A stretch of DNA of 64,000 nucleotides from Pseudomonadota bacterium (GTDB lineage: Bacteria > Desulfobacterota > Syntrophia > Syntrophales > UBA8958). Of the stretch, positions 20,519 to 28,576 are shown piece by piece. The notes beneath the pieces were generated by a model. That model worked only from the letters and a program-made list of their open reading frames with translations, had not been told where the DNA came from and made no database searches. The number at the start of each line of letters is the position of its first letter. The first letter of the stretch is position 1. The DNA lies in contig JASGUC010000037.1 of the NCBI GenBank assembly GCA_030057915.1, positions 1 through 64,000 of the forward strand. The letters are read 5' to 3'. Position numbers and translations under genes: made by a program.

Positions 20519-21004
20519 TCACAGGGGTCTGTAGGCATGTGAGAAAAAGACAAACTCCATCCCCGTGACCGAGTCGGTGAAAGCGCCGGTCGCGGACGAG
20601 TCGGGGGCCGGAGGCGGCGCGGCAGGCGCTGACGGGGCTGCGGCGACGGGCGGCCCCGAAGCGGTAACATCCCAGGAGAGGTCGCCCTCGAAGCCCGCCG
20701 GAAAATCCTTCAGGATCTCCCAGACGATGCGCTTTCCCCGCCCCACGGCCACTTTCGTCCCGAAATCGCCCTTGAGGGTGAGCTTTCCCTCCTCGTACCG
20801 CTCCGCCCCGATCTGCAGGACGACCGTCGCCGCCGCCTGGCACTCCCCCAGCCTACCCATGAGGTCGAAATGGAGGACCACCTGCTCCCCCGTTTGCTGC
20901 ATCGTCAGGTTCTCCACCTCCGCCGCCGGGGCGAAAACCGGCAGGAGGAGGCCGGCGCAACAAATGACACATATCACCAATGTTAAGCAGATGGCCCTGT
21001 TCAC
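20519..21004 (-). pseudogene. 5' part of an exported SUMF1 (formylglycine-generating-type) protein
   Basis: Starts with GTG at 21004, overlapping the stop of the HEPN gene by GTGA, and opens with a signal peptide. A beta-rich domain follows with RIVWEILKDFPAGFEGDLSWDV, a pattern typical of deltaproteobacterial proteins in which this domain precedes an FGE-sulfatase (SUMF1) domain. A Pro/Ala-rich linker leads to TDSVTGMEFVFF, the very start of the SUMF1 domain, where the frame breaks off into SHAYRPL and a stop. The catalytic part is lost, so I regard it as a truncated gene. Confidence 0.7.
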
Positions 21005-21387
21005 GGCGCCAGTCCTAAATGTTCCCTCAATGCTGTCCTCACCTTCGTACATAAATCCAGGGCTTGACGTGCCAATTCCTTGTCTGCAGTTTCACCAGGA
21101 TAACGGAATTCAACAGCATACTGATTGAGAATCTGCAAATCTGAACGGAGAAATTCCAACATGGGATTGCCCAACAGCAGTTTATCGAGGAGTTAGGTTA
21201 AATGATGAATCCTTTCAAAAGGAATTTCCTGCTCTTGAAGACACGCCTTCAAATACTTCTCGATACACTGTTGGGCGTGAAAACAGCAGGCATCGTAATT
21301 TGGATCTTTCCGCGCCCGCAATTCCCTTCTTGCCGTGGCAAAATCACCTTCCCCTTTATCAATCCACTCTCTTGTTATCGGCTTCAT
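21001..21387 (-). pseudogene. HEPN-domain protein interrupted by an in-frame TAA
   Basis: ATG 21387 overlaps the end of the MNT gene. The protein reads MKPITREWIDKGEGDFATARRE, CCFHAQQCIEKYLKACL, then stops at TAA 21193-21195. The same frame continues past the stop with LLDKLLLGNP... QYAVEFRYPGETADKE... to a second stop at 21001-21003, giving exactly the C-terminal half of an MNT-associated HEPN protein. A single nonsense change has thus split an otherwise full-length gene. Either the gene is dead, or a truncated HEPN of ~64 residues is made. Confidence 0.8.
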
Positions 21388-21697
21388 ATAAAACAGCGCC
21401 CTTTGCATTGATTTCTTGAAAGAAAAAATCATTCATCGCCAATCTTCGTTGCACTTCCTCTGCAGAGCGCACAAGGATGTCCACCGGAAATTCGGGCCGT
21501 ATATGCTTAATTATTTCGATGGCTTTGGATACATTTCTACCGGAAACGGACGGCATGATCACTAAGAGATCGACATCGGAATTCTCTGATGCCTCACCAC
21601 TGGCATAGGAACCGAACAGGACGATGCGCACCGGATGAAAGCCAGCGACGATTTTGTCAGACATTTCAAGAATCTGTTTGAAAGAGGCTTTCTTCAT
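21359..21697 (-). CDS. MNT-type minimal nucleotidyltransferase
   Basis: 112 residues, the normal size. The polymerase-beta-like active site is LFGSYASG...NSDVDLLV (GS with two Asp), with a third acidic residue in FPVDILV. In HEPN/MNT modules this protein nucleotidylates (AMPylates) the HEPN toxin and thereby neutralises it. The HEPN partner follows with a 29-bp overlap but is interrupted by a stop codon, so this enzyme may now lack its natural substrate. Intact in sequence. Confidence 0.88.
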   Translation of the reverse strand: MKKASFKQILEMSDKIVAGFHPVRIVLFGSYASGEASENSDVDLLVIMPSVSGRNVSKAIEIIKHIRPEFPVDILVRSAEEVQRRLAMNDFFFQEINAKGAVLYEADNKRVD

Positions 21698-21712
21698 GCC
21701 GCATTCCTCAAA

Positions 21713-22060
21713 TCATCTTTTCCGGATAAACACAAAGTCCCCGCCGTCGTGGCCGCAGGCGCGGATGGTCTTGTATTCCGTGATCTGCTCGCTTCGCCCG
21801 GCGACGGCCTCGCGGATCTGGCCGGCAAAGAGTTCCTGAGCCGTGAAGGATTGCCGGAAAAAATCCCCAGTTCCAGGTAATCCCGCACCTGCTTGACGGT
21901 TTTGAATTTCCAGCCAATGTCATGAATCATATCTTCGGCCTTATCTTGGTCTTCGGTCGGCATATTCCGGAAAATCAGATAGGCAAATTTCTGCATAACT
22001 CCTCTGAAACGTTCCACTATTTTTGTCGTCAGTTCATCGGCGGATTTCGGCCCCGCTTTC
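21713..22060 (-). pseudogene. Remnant of a FlgT-like exported protein fused to an unknown tail
   Basis: The stretch GPKSADELTTKIVERFRG... DMIHDIGWKFKTVKQVRDYLEL closely parallels the C-terminal third of the intact gene at 25555-26691 (GPKSADDLTAKIVERF... DLGWKYKTVKQARDYLEI). Upstream it is cut at a 'CCGCTTTCGCGGGAATGACG' repeat (22053-22073). Downstream, near 21850, a frameshift leads into SFTAQELFAGQIREAV... GGDFVFIRKR and a stop at 21713; I do not recognise that tail. It is a dead paralogue fragment. Confidence 0.75.
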
Positions 22061-22230
22061 GCGGGAATGACGTTTTGGCGCGCTTTGTGTAATTTTGCAA
22101 AGGTCTCCTGTTTTCCACAGCCCACAGCCCGCCATTTCCCTCCATTTTAATGTAGTGCGGAGTTTACTCCTTTTATGTCGCACGATTTGATTTTAAATCA
22201 CCGTATCTGCCGGCCCGCACGGACAGCCTA

Positions 22231-22345
22231 CCTATAGCCTATAGCCCATTGCCCACAGCCTACCTATAGCCCACAGCCCACAGCCCGCCTATAGCCTATA
22301 GCCCATTGCCCACAGCCTACCTATAGCCTATAGCCTATTGCCCCC
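22231..22345. repeat. Tandem repeat of CCTATAGCC/CCCACAG units, 57-bp period
   Basis: Two near-exact copies of a block beginning CCTATAGCCTATAGCCCATT start at 22231 and 22288, with further partial units up to the stop codon of the caspase gene at 22346. Shorter CCCACAG units recur at 22115-22130. No coding capacity and no spacer-repeat structure. 22126-22230 holds nothing I recognise. Confidence 0.85.
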
Positions 22346-25222
22346 TTACGGCAACACCAGCGGGAAATCCATTCCCTGGAGGTTCTTCTGGGGGATTTGC
22401 TCGTAACCCCATTTCTTGTAAGTTAGAGCGGGCATGGTTTCTTCTACATAAGTCGCCAGACCGTTTACCGTTACCTTGCCTTCCCGGTCGCGGGCCGCGC
22501 CGTTGATGGCCTGCAGGAGTGTATAGGTGAAAACTCCGTGGCCTTCATAGCCTTCCAGGGCAGCCTGATCCTTACTGGAGGCCACCAGGGTCGAGCGCCC
22601 CGTCGCTTTTCCCAGACGGGCCACGGCCGTTTTCTCCACGATGTTACGGGAAGCCACCGCCTCGGCAAAAGAGCCGCTGTTGCAGGTGTCCAGTAGCAAG
22701 AGAGATTTCAACGCCTGGATATGCGTCAGGTTTTTCATCAGATCCTCTTTGGAGACTCCCTGTTTTGCAATCGCCTCCTCGCCGGTAAAGCGGAAATCGA
22801 CGGGAAGAAAATAGTAGTTGCCGTCCTTTTCGTAGGTTATTCCGTGGCCGGCCAGGAAAAGGATAAACACGTCTTCGCGTCTGGTTTGACGTCCCAGTTC
22901 CTCAAAAGCCAGCGCCAGCCCCGCACGGGTAGCCGCCTCGTCATAAACGGTTTTCACTGCAATTTTTCCAAAGATGCGCTTTGCTCCCTTTTGGATGCTC
23001 TTGACCAGCTCGTCTGCGTCAGCCCGGGGATATTTCAGGCGCAGGTCGCCGTCGCGGTATTTATTTACCGCCACTGCCAGTATGTAAAGGTCCGGCTTTT
23101 CCTTATAGCCGGAGTGGAAGGTCAGCCTGGCTTCCGCCCGGTTCGATTCGATACTGTTATCTTTGTTTCTGGCCATGAGGCCGATGATGTTTTCTCCTTC
23201 CGTCAGAGTCACTGTATGGCGGAAGCTTTTACAGGCCGGCTTTTTACCGCCGCCTGTTCCCTGGCTTACCAGCTTCAGGGTGCGGCCGTCCGGGTCAACG
23301 ATCACCGGCATGCCGTTTAAAAAGAGCGTCACATCCCCGATGCCGCCTCCCTGGTCGCAGATTTCTCCCTGAACGTCTATATCGCGCTTTTTTGCCGTCG
23401 CGGATGATGTGAAAAGCCGTGCGGCGGGCGGCAGCGTGTTTGCGGAAAGCAGCCTGCCGATATTGACCTTTTGGGCGTATTCGGAGATGTCTTTGCCCTC
23501 GAACTTGGCCAAAACCAGGTCGGGGCGGTAAAACTGATCGTAGAGTTTATCCACGCCGATAAACTCGGCCGCCCGGTCTTTTCCCCGGTTCAAGTGGTAG
23601 CCGATGAGTTCCGTCCCGCCTTCCGAGGCGTCAAAAAACCCCTCCGGTGTCCAGACCACCCAGCGCCTTCGATCCTTGTGGGGGAAGAAGGCCAAAAGCT
23701 CCCTGCCATCGCTTAGGCGATACCAGCGGATCGTGCCGTCACTAAAGGCGGCCACGGCCAGGCGACCGTCCCGGGAGATATTCACCGCCCAAGCCGCGCC
23801 GGGCACGGAGGTTCGCCATTTTTCATTGCCGCTACGGTCAAAATAGCGCAGCGACCAATCTGCTCCCAGCAAAAAGGCGTCCCGGGACGGGGAAATGGCG
23901 AGGCTGCGGGATCTTTCGTATTGCGCAAGCGCCAGCGCCCGGCCGTTAAGTTTGGGAGAGGTTGTATATTTCCAGTCCGTAACGGAAAGGCTCTTCGTAT
24001 CCGGGGGATAAAGGCCGGATGTCTCCCCGCCGGGGGAGAGTGTCCGGGTGGAAAGGTCAAAGGTGGCGGGGGATTTGCCCAACACTTCATATCCGAAGCT
24101 CACCTTTTTGCCGTCCGCCGAGAGACGGAAGCCTTCCCAATTACCCCGGTAATCCGCAATCTGTGCGCTTTGATAAAGGATCCGCCGGCCGTTTCTGTCC
24201 AGGACGCCAAAGGCGGGGTCATACGCGCCATAGACGACGCCGCCCGCGGCAAGGGGTAGGATGTGCATGATGGTCATGGGCGAGCCGGGTAGCTCCCGGC
24301 GCACCCCCCGGCCGTCGTTATCCCAGGAAAGAATGGGGCATTGGCCGCCTTTGTAATATATTCCCCCCGCATAGAGCCTGCCGTCGGGGGAAAAGGAGAC
24401 AAGGCCGAGATTGCCCTTATCCACGCCGGAGGTATCCGGGGAATAGAGGTGGGAGAGGTCGGCGGCGGAAAGGACATCCACGCGGGTGGAATCGGCAAAG
24501 CCCACGGCCAGCTTCTCTCCATCGGGGGAAAAGGAAAGGGAAAATGGTTCTTTTCCCCCCGGGGCCTTTTGTCTCGCGAGAAGCTTCAGGCCAGCCGCGC
24601 CGGGACGGTTATAGAGGCGGATATAGCCGTCCAAGGAGGCGGCGGCCAGACGGCCCCGACGGTCAAAAGCGACGGAGTAGGAGTTAGAGCCGTAATCCCT
24701 GTCCTCGCCCGCCAGCTTGCCATCGGCGGTGCGGAAGACCCGGATGCCGTTATCACCACCCAGAGCCGCCGCCAGGTAGCGCCCGTCGGGGGAAAAGGAA
24801 AGATGCAAGATACAGTTGGGGAGTCCCGTAATCCTGCGGGTCAACTCCCCCGTGGGGCGGTGGAAAAGGTAGATGGTGTCGTTTTCTTCCCATTTTCCTG
24901 TCCACCCTCCGCAGGCCACGGTCTGCCCGTCGGGGGAAATCGCCACGGCGTAAATCTTTCCTTCGTCTCCCTCGCCCATCGGGGGCCGCAGGACGGAAAG
25001 GAGCCGGCCGGTGGCGAGTTCCCACACCCGGACGCTCTTGTCGCTCGAGGCGGTGACGAGATACCGGTTGGCGTCATCCACGCCGATGCGCCCGATCTTC
25101 TCAGTGTGCATCCCCGTTTCGATTTTCAGGATCGGCTCCCTGGGCGGTTCCGCCGCCCTTCCCCAACCCACGCCGTTCACCATCGTCAACACGACCACCG
25201 CGCACAGTATCGCCCGCCACAT
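22346..25222 (-). CDS. Exported WD40-repeat caspase-like protease, paralogue A
   Basis: 958 residues. A signal peptide (MWRAILCAVVVL... GRAAEP) is followed by ~520 residues of WD40/beta-propeller repeats with recurring SFSPDG and AISPDG turns. A linker leads to a peptidase C14-like caspase domain: YILAVAVNKYRDGD start, catalytic His793 in LAGHG and Cys847 in LDTCNSGS. The C-terminus ends DFPLVLP. The start at 25222 is set by GGAGGTTCGATT before ATG and by the signal peptide. The propeller half and the upstream ~300 bp are nearly identical to those of paralogue B at 28577-31444, while the caspase halves are clearly different. Likely periplasmic or surface-exposed. Substrate unknown; the propeller presumably senses or docks a partner. 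It precedes nothing co-directional downstream except debris. Confidence 0.9.
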   Translation of the reverse strand: MWRAILCAVVVLTMVNGVGWGRAAEPPREPILKIETGMHTEKIGRIGVDDANRYLVTASSDKSVRVWELATGRLLSVLRPPMGEGDEGKIYAVAISPDGQTVACGGWTGKWEENDTIYLFHRPTGELTRRITGLPNCILHLSFSPDGRYLAAALGGDNGIRVFRTADGKLAGEDRDYGSNSYSVAFDRRGRLAAASLDGYIRLYNRPGAAGLKLLARQKAPGGKEPFSLSFSPDGEKLAVGFADSTRVDVLSAADLSHLYSPDTSGVDKGNLGLVSFSPDGRLYAGGIYYKGGQCPILSWDNDGRGVRRELPGSPMTIMHILPLAAGGVVYGAYDPAFGVLDRNGRRILYQSAQIADYRGNWEGFRLSADGKKVSFGYEVLGKSPATFDLSTRTLSPGGETSGLYPPDTKSLSVTDWKYTTSPKLNGRALALAQYERSRSLAISPSRDAFLLGADWSLRYFDRSGNEKWRTSVPGAAWAVNISRDGRLAVAAFSDGTIRWYRLSDGRELLAFFPHKDRRRWVVWTPEGFFDASEGGTELIGYHLNRGKDRAAEFIGVDKLYDQFYRPDLVLAKFEGKDISEYAQKVNIGRLLSANTLPPAARLFTSSATAKKRDIDVQGEICDQGGGIGDVTLFLNGMPVIVDPDGRTLKLVSQGTGGGKKPACKSFRHTVTLTEGENIIGLMARNKDNSIESNRAEARLTFHSGYKEKPDLYILAVAVNKYRDGDLRLKYPRADADELVKSIQKGAKRIFGKIAVKTVYDEAATRAGLALAFEELGRQTRREDVFILFLAGHGITYEKDGNYYFLPVDFRFTGEEAIAKQGVSKEDLMKNLTHIQALKSLLLLDTCNSGSFAEAVASRNIVEKTAVARLGKATGRSTLVASSKDQAALEGYEGHGVFTYTLLQAINGAARDREGKVTVNGLATYVEETMPALTYKKWGYEQIPQKNLQGMDFPLVLP

Positions 25223-25530
25223 AATCGAACCTCCTGCGATATTTTTCTTTTTCACATGTGCCACCCGCGCAAACAGCCACCGGGGATGTATTGCCCGCCC
25301 GGAGCGCCCATCTCTCCCGATGCCCCGCCCGAATCGGGATAACGATGGAAATGACAACCGAAAATTGACCACCTTTGATAACCCGATTTTGACCACTGAA
25401 AAACTCCACTCCCGCCTCGATATCGTCATTCCCGCGCAAGCAGGAATCCAGTGTTTTCAGATATTTTCTGGATGCCGGGTCGGGCCTGCCCCGTATCACG
25501 ATACGGGGCCCGGCATGACGTGGAAGACAG
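23651..25530. repeat. 1.9-kb duplicated block, copy 1 (promoter plus propeller of caspase A)
   Basis: Aligns with 29870-31755 in the same orientation. The left edge is sharp: both copies share CCAGACCACCCAGCGCC onward, while the sequences just before it differ. The right edge fades out within upstream DNA near 25530/31755. The block covers the upstream region, signal peptide and WD40 half but not the caspase half. Confidence 0.9.
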
Positions 25531-25554
25531 TTTTTCAAAGGTATCTATAGATGA
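25223..25554 (-). promoter_or_regulatory. Upstream region of caspase A with IS21-like end and palindromic repeat
   Basis: Nearly identical to 31445-31765 upstream of caspase B. It contains GACAACCGAAAATTGACCAC and CCCGATTTTGACCACTGAA (25354-25405), spaced like the multiple terminal repeats of IS21 elements, then a 'CATTCCCGCGCAAGCAGGAATCC' type repeat (25428-25450) and a hairpin-forming CCCCGTATCACGATACGGGG (25489-25508). No promoter could be named with confidence. Conservation between the paralogues suggests shared regulation or recent copying. Confidence 0.55.
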
Positions 25555-26691
25555 CTACTTCCCGCTCTCCCGGTCAAAGACGACCCGCTGCCCGATCGTG
25601 TCCACCGGCTCATAGGCCAGACCGGACTTCTCCAGGGACTTGCGCACCTTACGACGAATCGTGTTCATGTCGCCGTCGGTGAAGACCTCGATCTCCAGAT
25701 AATCGCGGGCCTGCTTGACAGTCTTGTACTTCCACCCGAGATCGTCCATGACGTCCTCGACCTTGTCCTGATGCCTCACGGGCATGTTCTTGAAAACCAG
25801 ATAAACGAAGTTTTGCCGCACCGTGCTGAAACGCTCGACTATCTTCGCCGTCAGATCATCGGCGCTTTTGGGACCCACGGACTGGACGATGCGCGTCATG
25901 GCCTCCTCGAAACCGCCGCTGCCGGTAACGACGTTTTCCGGATTGTTGATATTGCAGAAAAGCTCCCCCGTGGTCAGATCGTAAGATTTGAGAAGCACAT
26001 TCGCCCGGAGTTTCCCGTAGCCTTCATCCGTCCCCCGCTTCTGGGCGTCGAAGCTCACGATCACGACGGCGTCGGCCTGCTCCTGAGAAGCCAGGGCCAT
26101 GGCTGTCTTGTCGTCCCTGATCTCCAGGGCGGCCCGGCCGCGGATGCGGATCAACTGGTCGGGGAGGAAGACACGGAAACCGTGGCCGACAAGGCGATCT
26201 TCGATCAGGGACATCAGGTGCTTCACTGGCCTGGAATCGAGGGGCAGGTCGTCTTTCGCTTCCGTGGAATAGACGACCACGATGCGCCGCTGGCTGAACT
26301 TCGTCTCCTGGAAGACCTTCTTGGCCCGGGGGTCATTCATGTAGGCCTGAAAGGCGTCTTTCAGCTTGCCGTCGTCCACCGTCACCCTGGCCTTGATTTT
26401 ATAAGTTCCCTCGATGGGGTCCTTCCCCTCGCTGATAATGTCGTACTTCTTCACAACACCGGCGCTCGCGGAGGCGATATGGTCCGACGCGACCTTGAAG
26501 TCGCTGACCATCGTTTTGCTCTCCACATAGGTCCCCAGCGCCTGTTCGATGGCCATGCGCATGGCGTTATTGATCGCCTGCTGCTTGCTCGCCCCCTCGG
26601 ATACAACCGTTACCTCCGCGGCCCGGACAGTTGCCGCGCAAAGCAGGCAACAGACCGCGACCATCACTGATACCTTAAAACTCCTTTTCAT
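25555..26691 (-). CDS. Exported FlgT/LPP20-like protein
   Basis: 378 residues with a signal peptide (MKRSFKVSVMVAVCCLLCAATVRA). The N-terminal domain reads VVSEGASKQQAINNAMRMAIEQALGTYV...KYDIISEG, the pattern of the FlgT N-terminal/LPP20 fold, in which a short pre-domain with conserved 'A...A...A' helix is followed by a beta-sheet. A middle TolB-N-like part (RRIVVVYSTEAKDD... RLVGHGFRVFLPDQL) resembles domains found in periplasmic proteins that sense or assemble envelope structures. No flagellar genes are nearby, so a flagellar role is not implied. Start at 26691 rather than 26736 because it begins the signal peptide and follows AGGCGGATAATC. Downstream of the DUF4384 gene by 42 bp, so co-transcribed. 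A broken copy of its C-terminal part lies at 21713-22060. Confidence 0.75.
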   Translation of the reverse strand: MKRSFKVSVMVAVCCLLCAATVRAAEVTVVSEGASKQQAINNAMRMAIEQALGTYVESKTMVSDFKVASDHIASASAGVVKKYDIISEGKDPIEGTYKIKARVTVDDGKLKDAFQAYMNDPRAKKVFQETKFSQRRIVVVYSTEAKDDLPLDSRPVKHLMSLIEDRLVGHGFRVFLPDQLIRIRGRAALEIRDDKTAMALASQEQADAVVIVSFDAQKRGTDEGYGKLRANVLLKSYDLTTGELFCNINNPENVVTGSGGFEEAMTRIVQSVGPKSADDLTAKIVERFSTVRQNFVYLVFKNMPVRHQDKVEDVMDDLGWKYKTVKQARDYLEIEVFTDGDMNTIRRKVRKSLEKSGLAYEPVDTIGQRVVFDRESGK

Positions 26692-26732
26692 GATTATCCG
26701 CCTCCCTATTGTAATTGTACATGTCCTTGTCC

Positions 26733-28196
26733 TCATTTATCCCTGGTCTGGAGAAAAACTGTGTCCTCATATAGCGGCACGGCCACCGCCTTCGCCATGC
26801 CCCGGTAATAGTCAACAAGGTCGTCCTGGTTGATGCTGAGCTGGGTGGCCAGTTCCTCCTGTATCTTTTCCCGCTTCACCAGGCTCCGGGTATTCCCGGT
26901 GAAGCTCCGGGAGGCGACGGCACTGTCGATCCGGGGCAGCTTGAGGTCCCGTTCGCAGGCGAAGGCCTTGACCAGTTCGGCGCCATAAGGCGGCTCCACG
27001 ACTAGGGACCATGAGTCATTTGCAGATGGTATCGTATAGAGCAGGTTCGGTTGCAGAGGCTTCCCGGCCCCATGTATGTTCGGGTAGAGCAGGCCTACTT
27101 CGCCCTGGGCATTGATGTTGTAAATATAAACATAAAGAGGTTTGGCCACCATGACGTGGAACTGGACTTCTTCCCCCGCATAGTATTCCTGATGCTTGTC
27201 ACCCTTGCTGGTGCTGATCTTTATCATTCGTTCCCGACTTTCCTGGGCGGCATCGGCCTTTTCCGCAAGGCTCTTCAACTCGGGATTCTCCAGGTTCATG
27301 GTCACGAGATTCCTGTCGATCCGTTCATCGGCGGATGCCAGGACCTTCCCCTGGAGGTCCTTGATGGTCAGGGAGACATGGACGAATTTATTGTCGGACG
27401 AGTAAAATCCCTCGAAATAGGCATCGGCGCCCGTCAGGACGGCATCGCTCGCCTCCAGGCGCGAGACCTTGCCGGCCTGGACCTTGAGGGAACGAGTATT
27501 TCTCATACTCTGCATGACGGGCTTTTCTTCGAGAACTTCGGCCTGCCCCGATGTTGTAATGGCGCCCTTGACGCAGGAGGTCACATAACGGGAAAAATCA
27601 CTGGCGTAGCGGTAATTGGCCTCCACGACGGGGGACATAAATATCTTCTGGCCGCGGAGGTTCTGGGTCAGGTGCGCCGAGAGCTTCCTGAGTCTGCCCT
27701 CCAGATTTTCCGCAAAGGCGTCCGGAGGGAGGGCATCGAGGCGCAGGGACAGGCTGACGCTCTTGTAGCCGCCGGCGCTGGTGGCCTTGCGATACCTGAC
27801 AAAGACGCGGAGGTTGCTCTTGTCCTTCTGGTAGGAGATGGTCACGAAATAGTCGGCGTCCTTGATTTCATCGACAAGTTGAAAGCCCCCCTGGCTGAGC
27901 GCCGCCTCCATCTCGTTGCGCAGCAGGGAGGAAAGGTTTGATGTCTCGCCGGTGATGCCGTCCCGGATGAAGGCCTTGTCAACGTATAGCTTCTTTTCTC
28001 CCAACTGGGCCTTCAGCGCCCTTGACGCCTCGGCGGCAAGGGCGTCCAGACCGGCCGGCTCGTGGGCCCGGGGCGCCGCCCGGGCGGTGCTTGCAAAAAA
28101 GACGGTGAAGATGACGACGAGGGCGACAAGGGCGACGAGGGCGACGAGGGCGACGACAATCGAGGGCGTCGCCCCGGTTCGTTTGTTCAAAATCAT
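26733..28196 (-). CDS. Exported DUF4384-domain protein
   Basis: 487 residues. The signal/anchor region contains four exact Ala-Leu-Val triplets encoded by a 9-bp tandem repeat. A curli-assembly or TolB-N-like domain follows (AAEASRALKAQLGEKKLYVDKAFIRD... near 40-60; DADYFVTISYQKDK), then a second beta-rich part, and around 330-420 the DUF4384 signature YAGEEVQFHVMVAKPLYVYIYNINAQ ends with LLYPN. In many bacteria DUF4384 is found in or beside exported caspase and CHAT proteins, matching this neighbourhood. ATG 28196 is chosen because it follows CCAAGGAGACCGGAT. Function unknown; a periplasmic partner of the caspases is plausible. Confidence 0.78.
   Translation of the reverse strand: MILNKRTGATPSIVVALVALVALVALVVIFTVFFASTARAAPRAHEPAGLDALAAEASRALKAQLGEKKLYVDKAFIRDGITGETSNLSSLLRNEMEAALSQGGFQLVDEIKDADYFVTISYQKDKSNLRVFVRYRKATSAGGYKSVSLSLRLDALPPDAFAENLEGRLRKLSAHLTQNLRGQKIFMSPVVEANYRYASDFSRYVTSCVKGAITTSGQAEVLEEKPVMQSMRNTRSLKVQAGKVSRLEASDAVLTGADAYFEGFYSSDNKFVHVSLTIKDLQGKVLASADERIDRNLVTMNLENPELKSLAEKADAAQESRERMIKISTSKGDKHQEYYAGEEVQFHVMVAKPLYVYIYNINAQGEVGLLYPNIHGAGKPLQPNLLYTIPSANDSWSLVVEPPYGAELVKAFACERDLKLPRIDSAVASRSFTGNTRSLVKREKIQEELATQLSINQDDLVDYYRGMAKAVAVPLYEDTVFLQTRDK
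28116..28151. repeat. 9-bp tandem repeat (four units) inside a signal-peptide coding region
   Basis: Four units GACGAGGGC / GACAAGGGC / GACGAGGGC / GACGAGGGC in direct succession. On the coding (minus) strand each unit encodes Ala-Leu-Val, extending the hydrophobic core of the DUF4384 protein's signal peptide. Unit gain or loss would keep the frame but change the length of the hydrophobic segment. Confidence 0.9.
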
Positions 28197-28249
28197 ATCC
28201 GGTCTCCTTGGATCTGTCATTGCCGGGTACAAGCCCCGGCGGAGCTTAT

Positions 28250-28460
28250 TTTTCACCCGCACCAGCGGGAAGTCCGCCTCGATGCCGTTGCCGGGGGGCG
28301 TGAATGCGTTATTTCACCCGCACCAGCGGAAAGCCCTGTCATCGAGAATCCACGACAGGGAACTGCATTGCTACCGGAAAGGATACGGCGACCGTCCGGT
28401 GAAAAGGCCACTGAGTTGACGGCCACTGAGTTGACCCTGACTGAATGCCCTGATCGCACA
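28250..28460 (-). pseudogene. Fragments of WD40-caspase genes (propeller piece and two C-terminal tails)
   Basis: On the minus strand 28385-28459 reads GHSVRVNSVAVNSVAFSPDG and RRILSGS, a WD40 blade. At 28312-28337 and again at 28252-28275 the sequence encodes FPLVRVK, the closing residues expected of exported caspase proteins here (compare DFPLVLP and DFPIAVKR). So at least three scraps of related genes are stacked between the DUF4384 gene and caspase B. 28461-28576 shows no further recognisable piece. Confidence 0.65.
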
Positions 28461-28576
28461 TACGTTTCCGATGAAGAATGACTTTGTGCAACAATCCTCC
28501 GTGAATATCAAGTTCAAATACCTCTGCTTCGACCGTGTCAGCCCGCGGGGGGCCAGAATGTTCGCAACGTTGACAT

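Noticed and set aside
22231-22345. Possible CRISPR array
   Set aside because: Repeats are contiguous and spacers are not unique; no cas genes anywhere in the window.
24341-25342. Plus-strand open frame opposite the caspase A propeller (also 30560-31564 opposite B)
   Set aside because: The two are similar only because the underlying caspase genes are duplicated; the real coding strand has the WD40 pattern.
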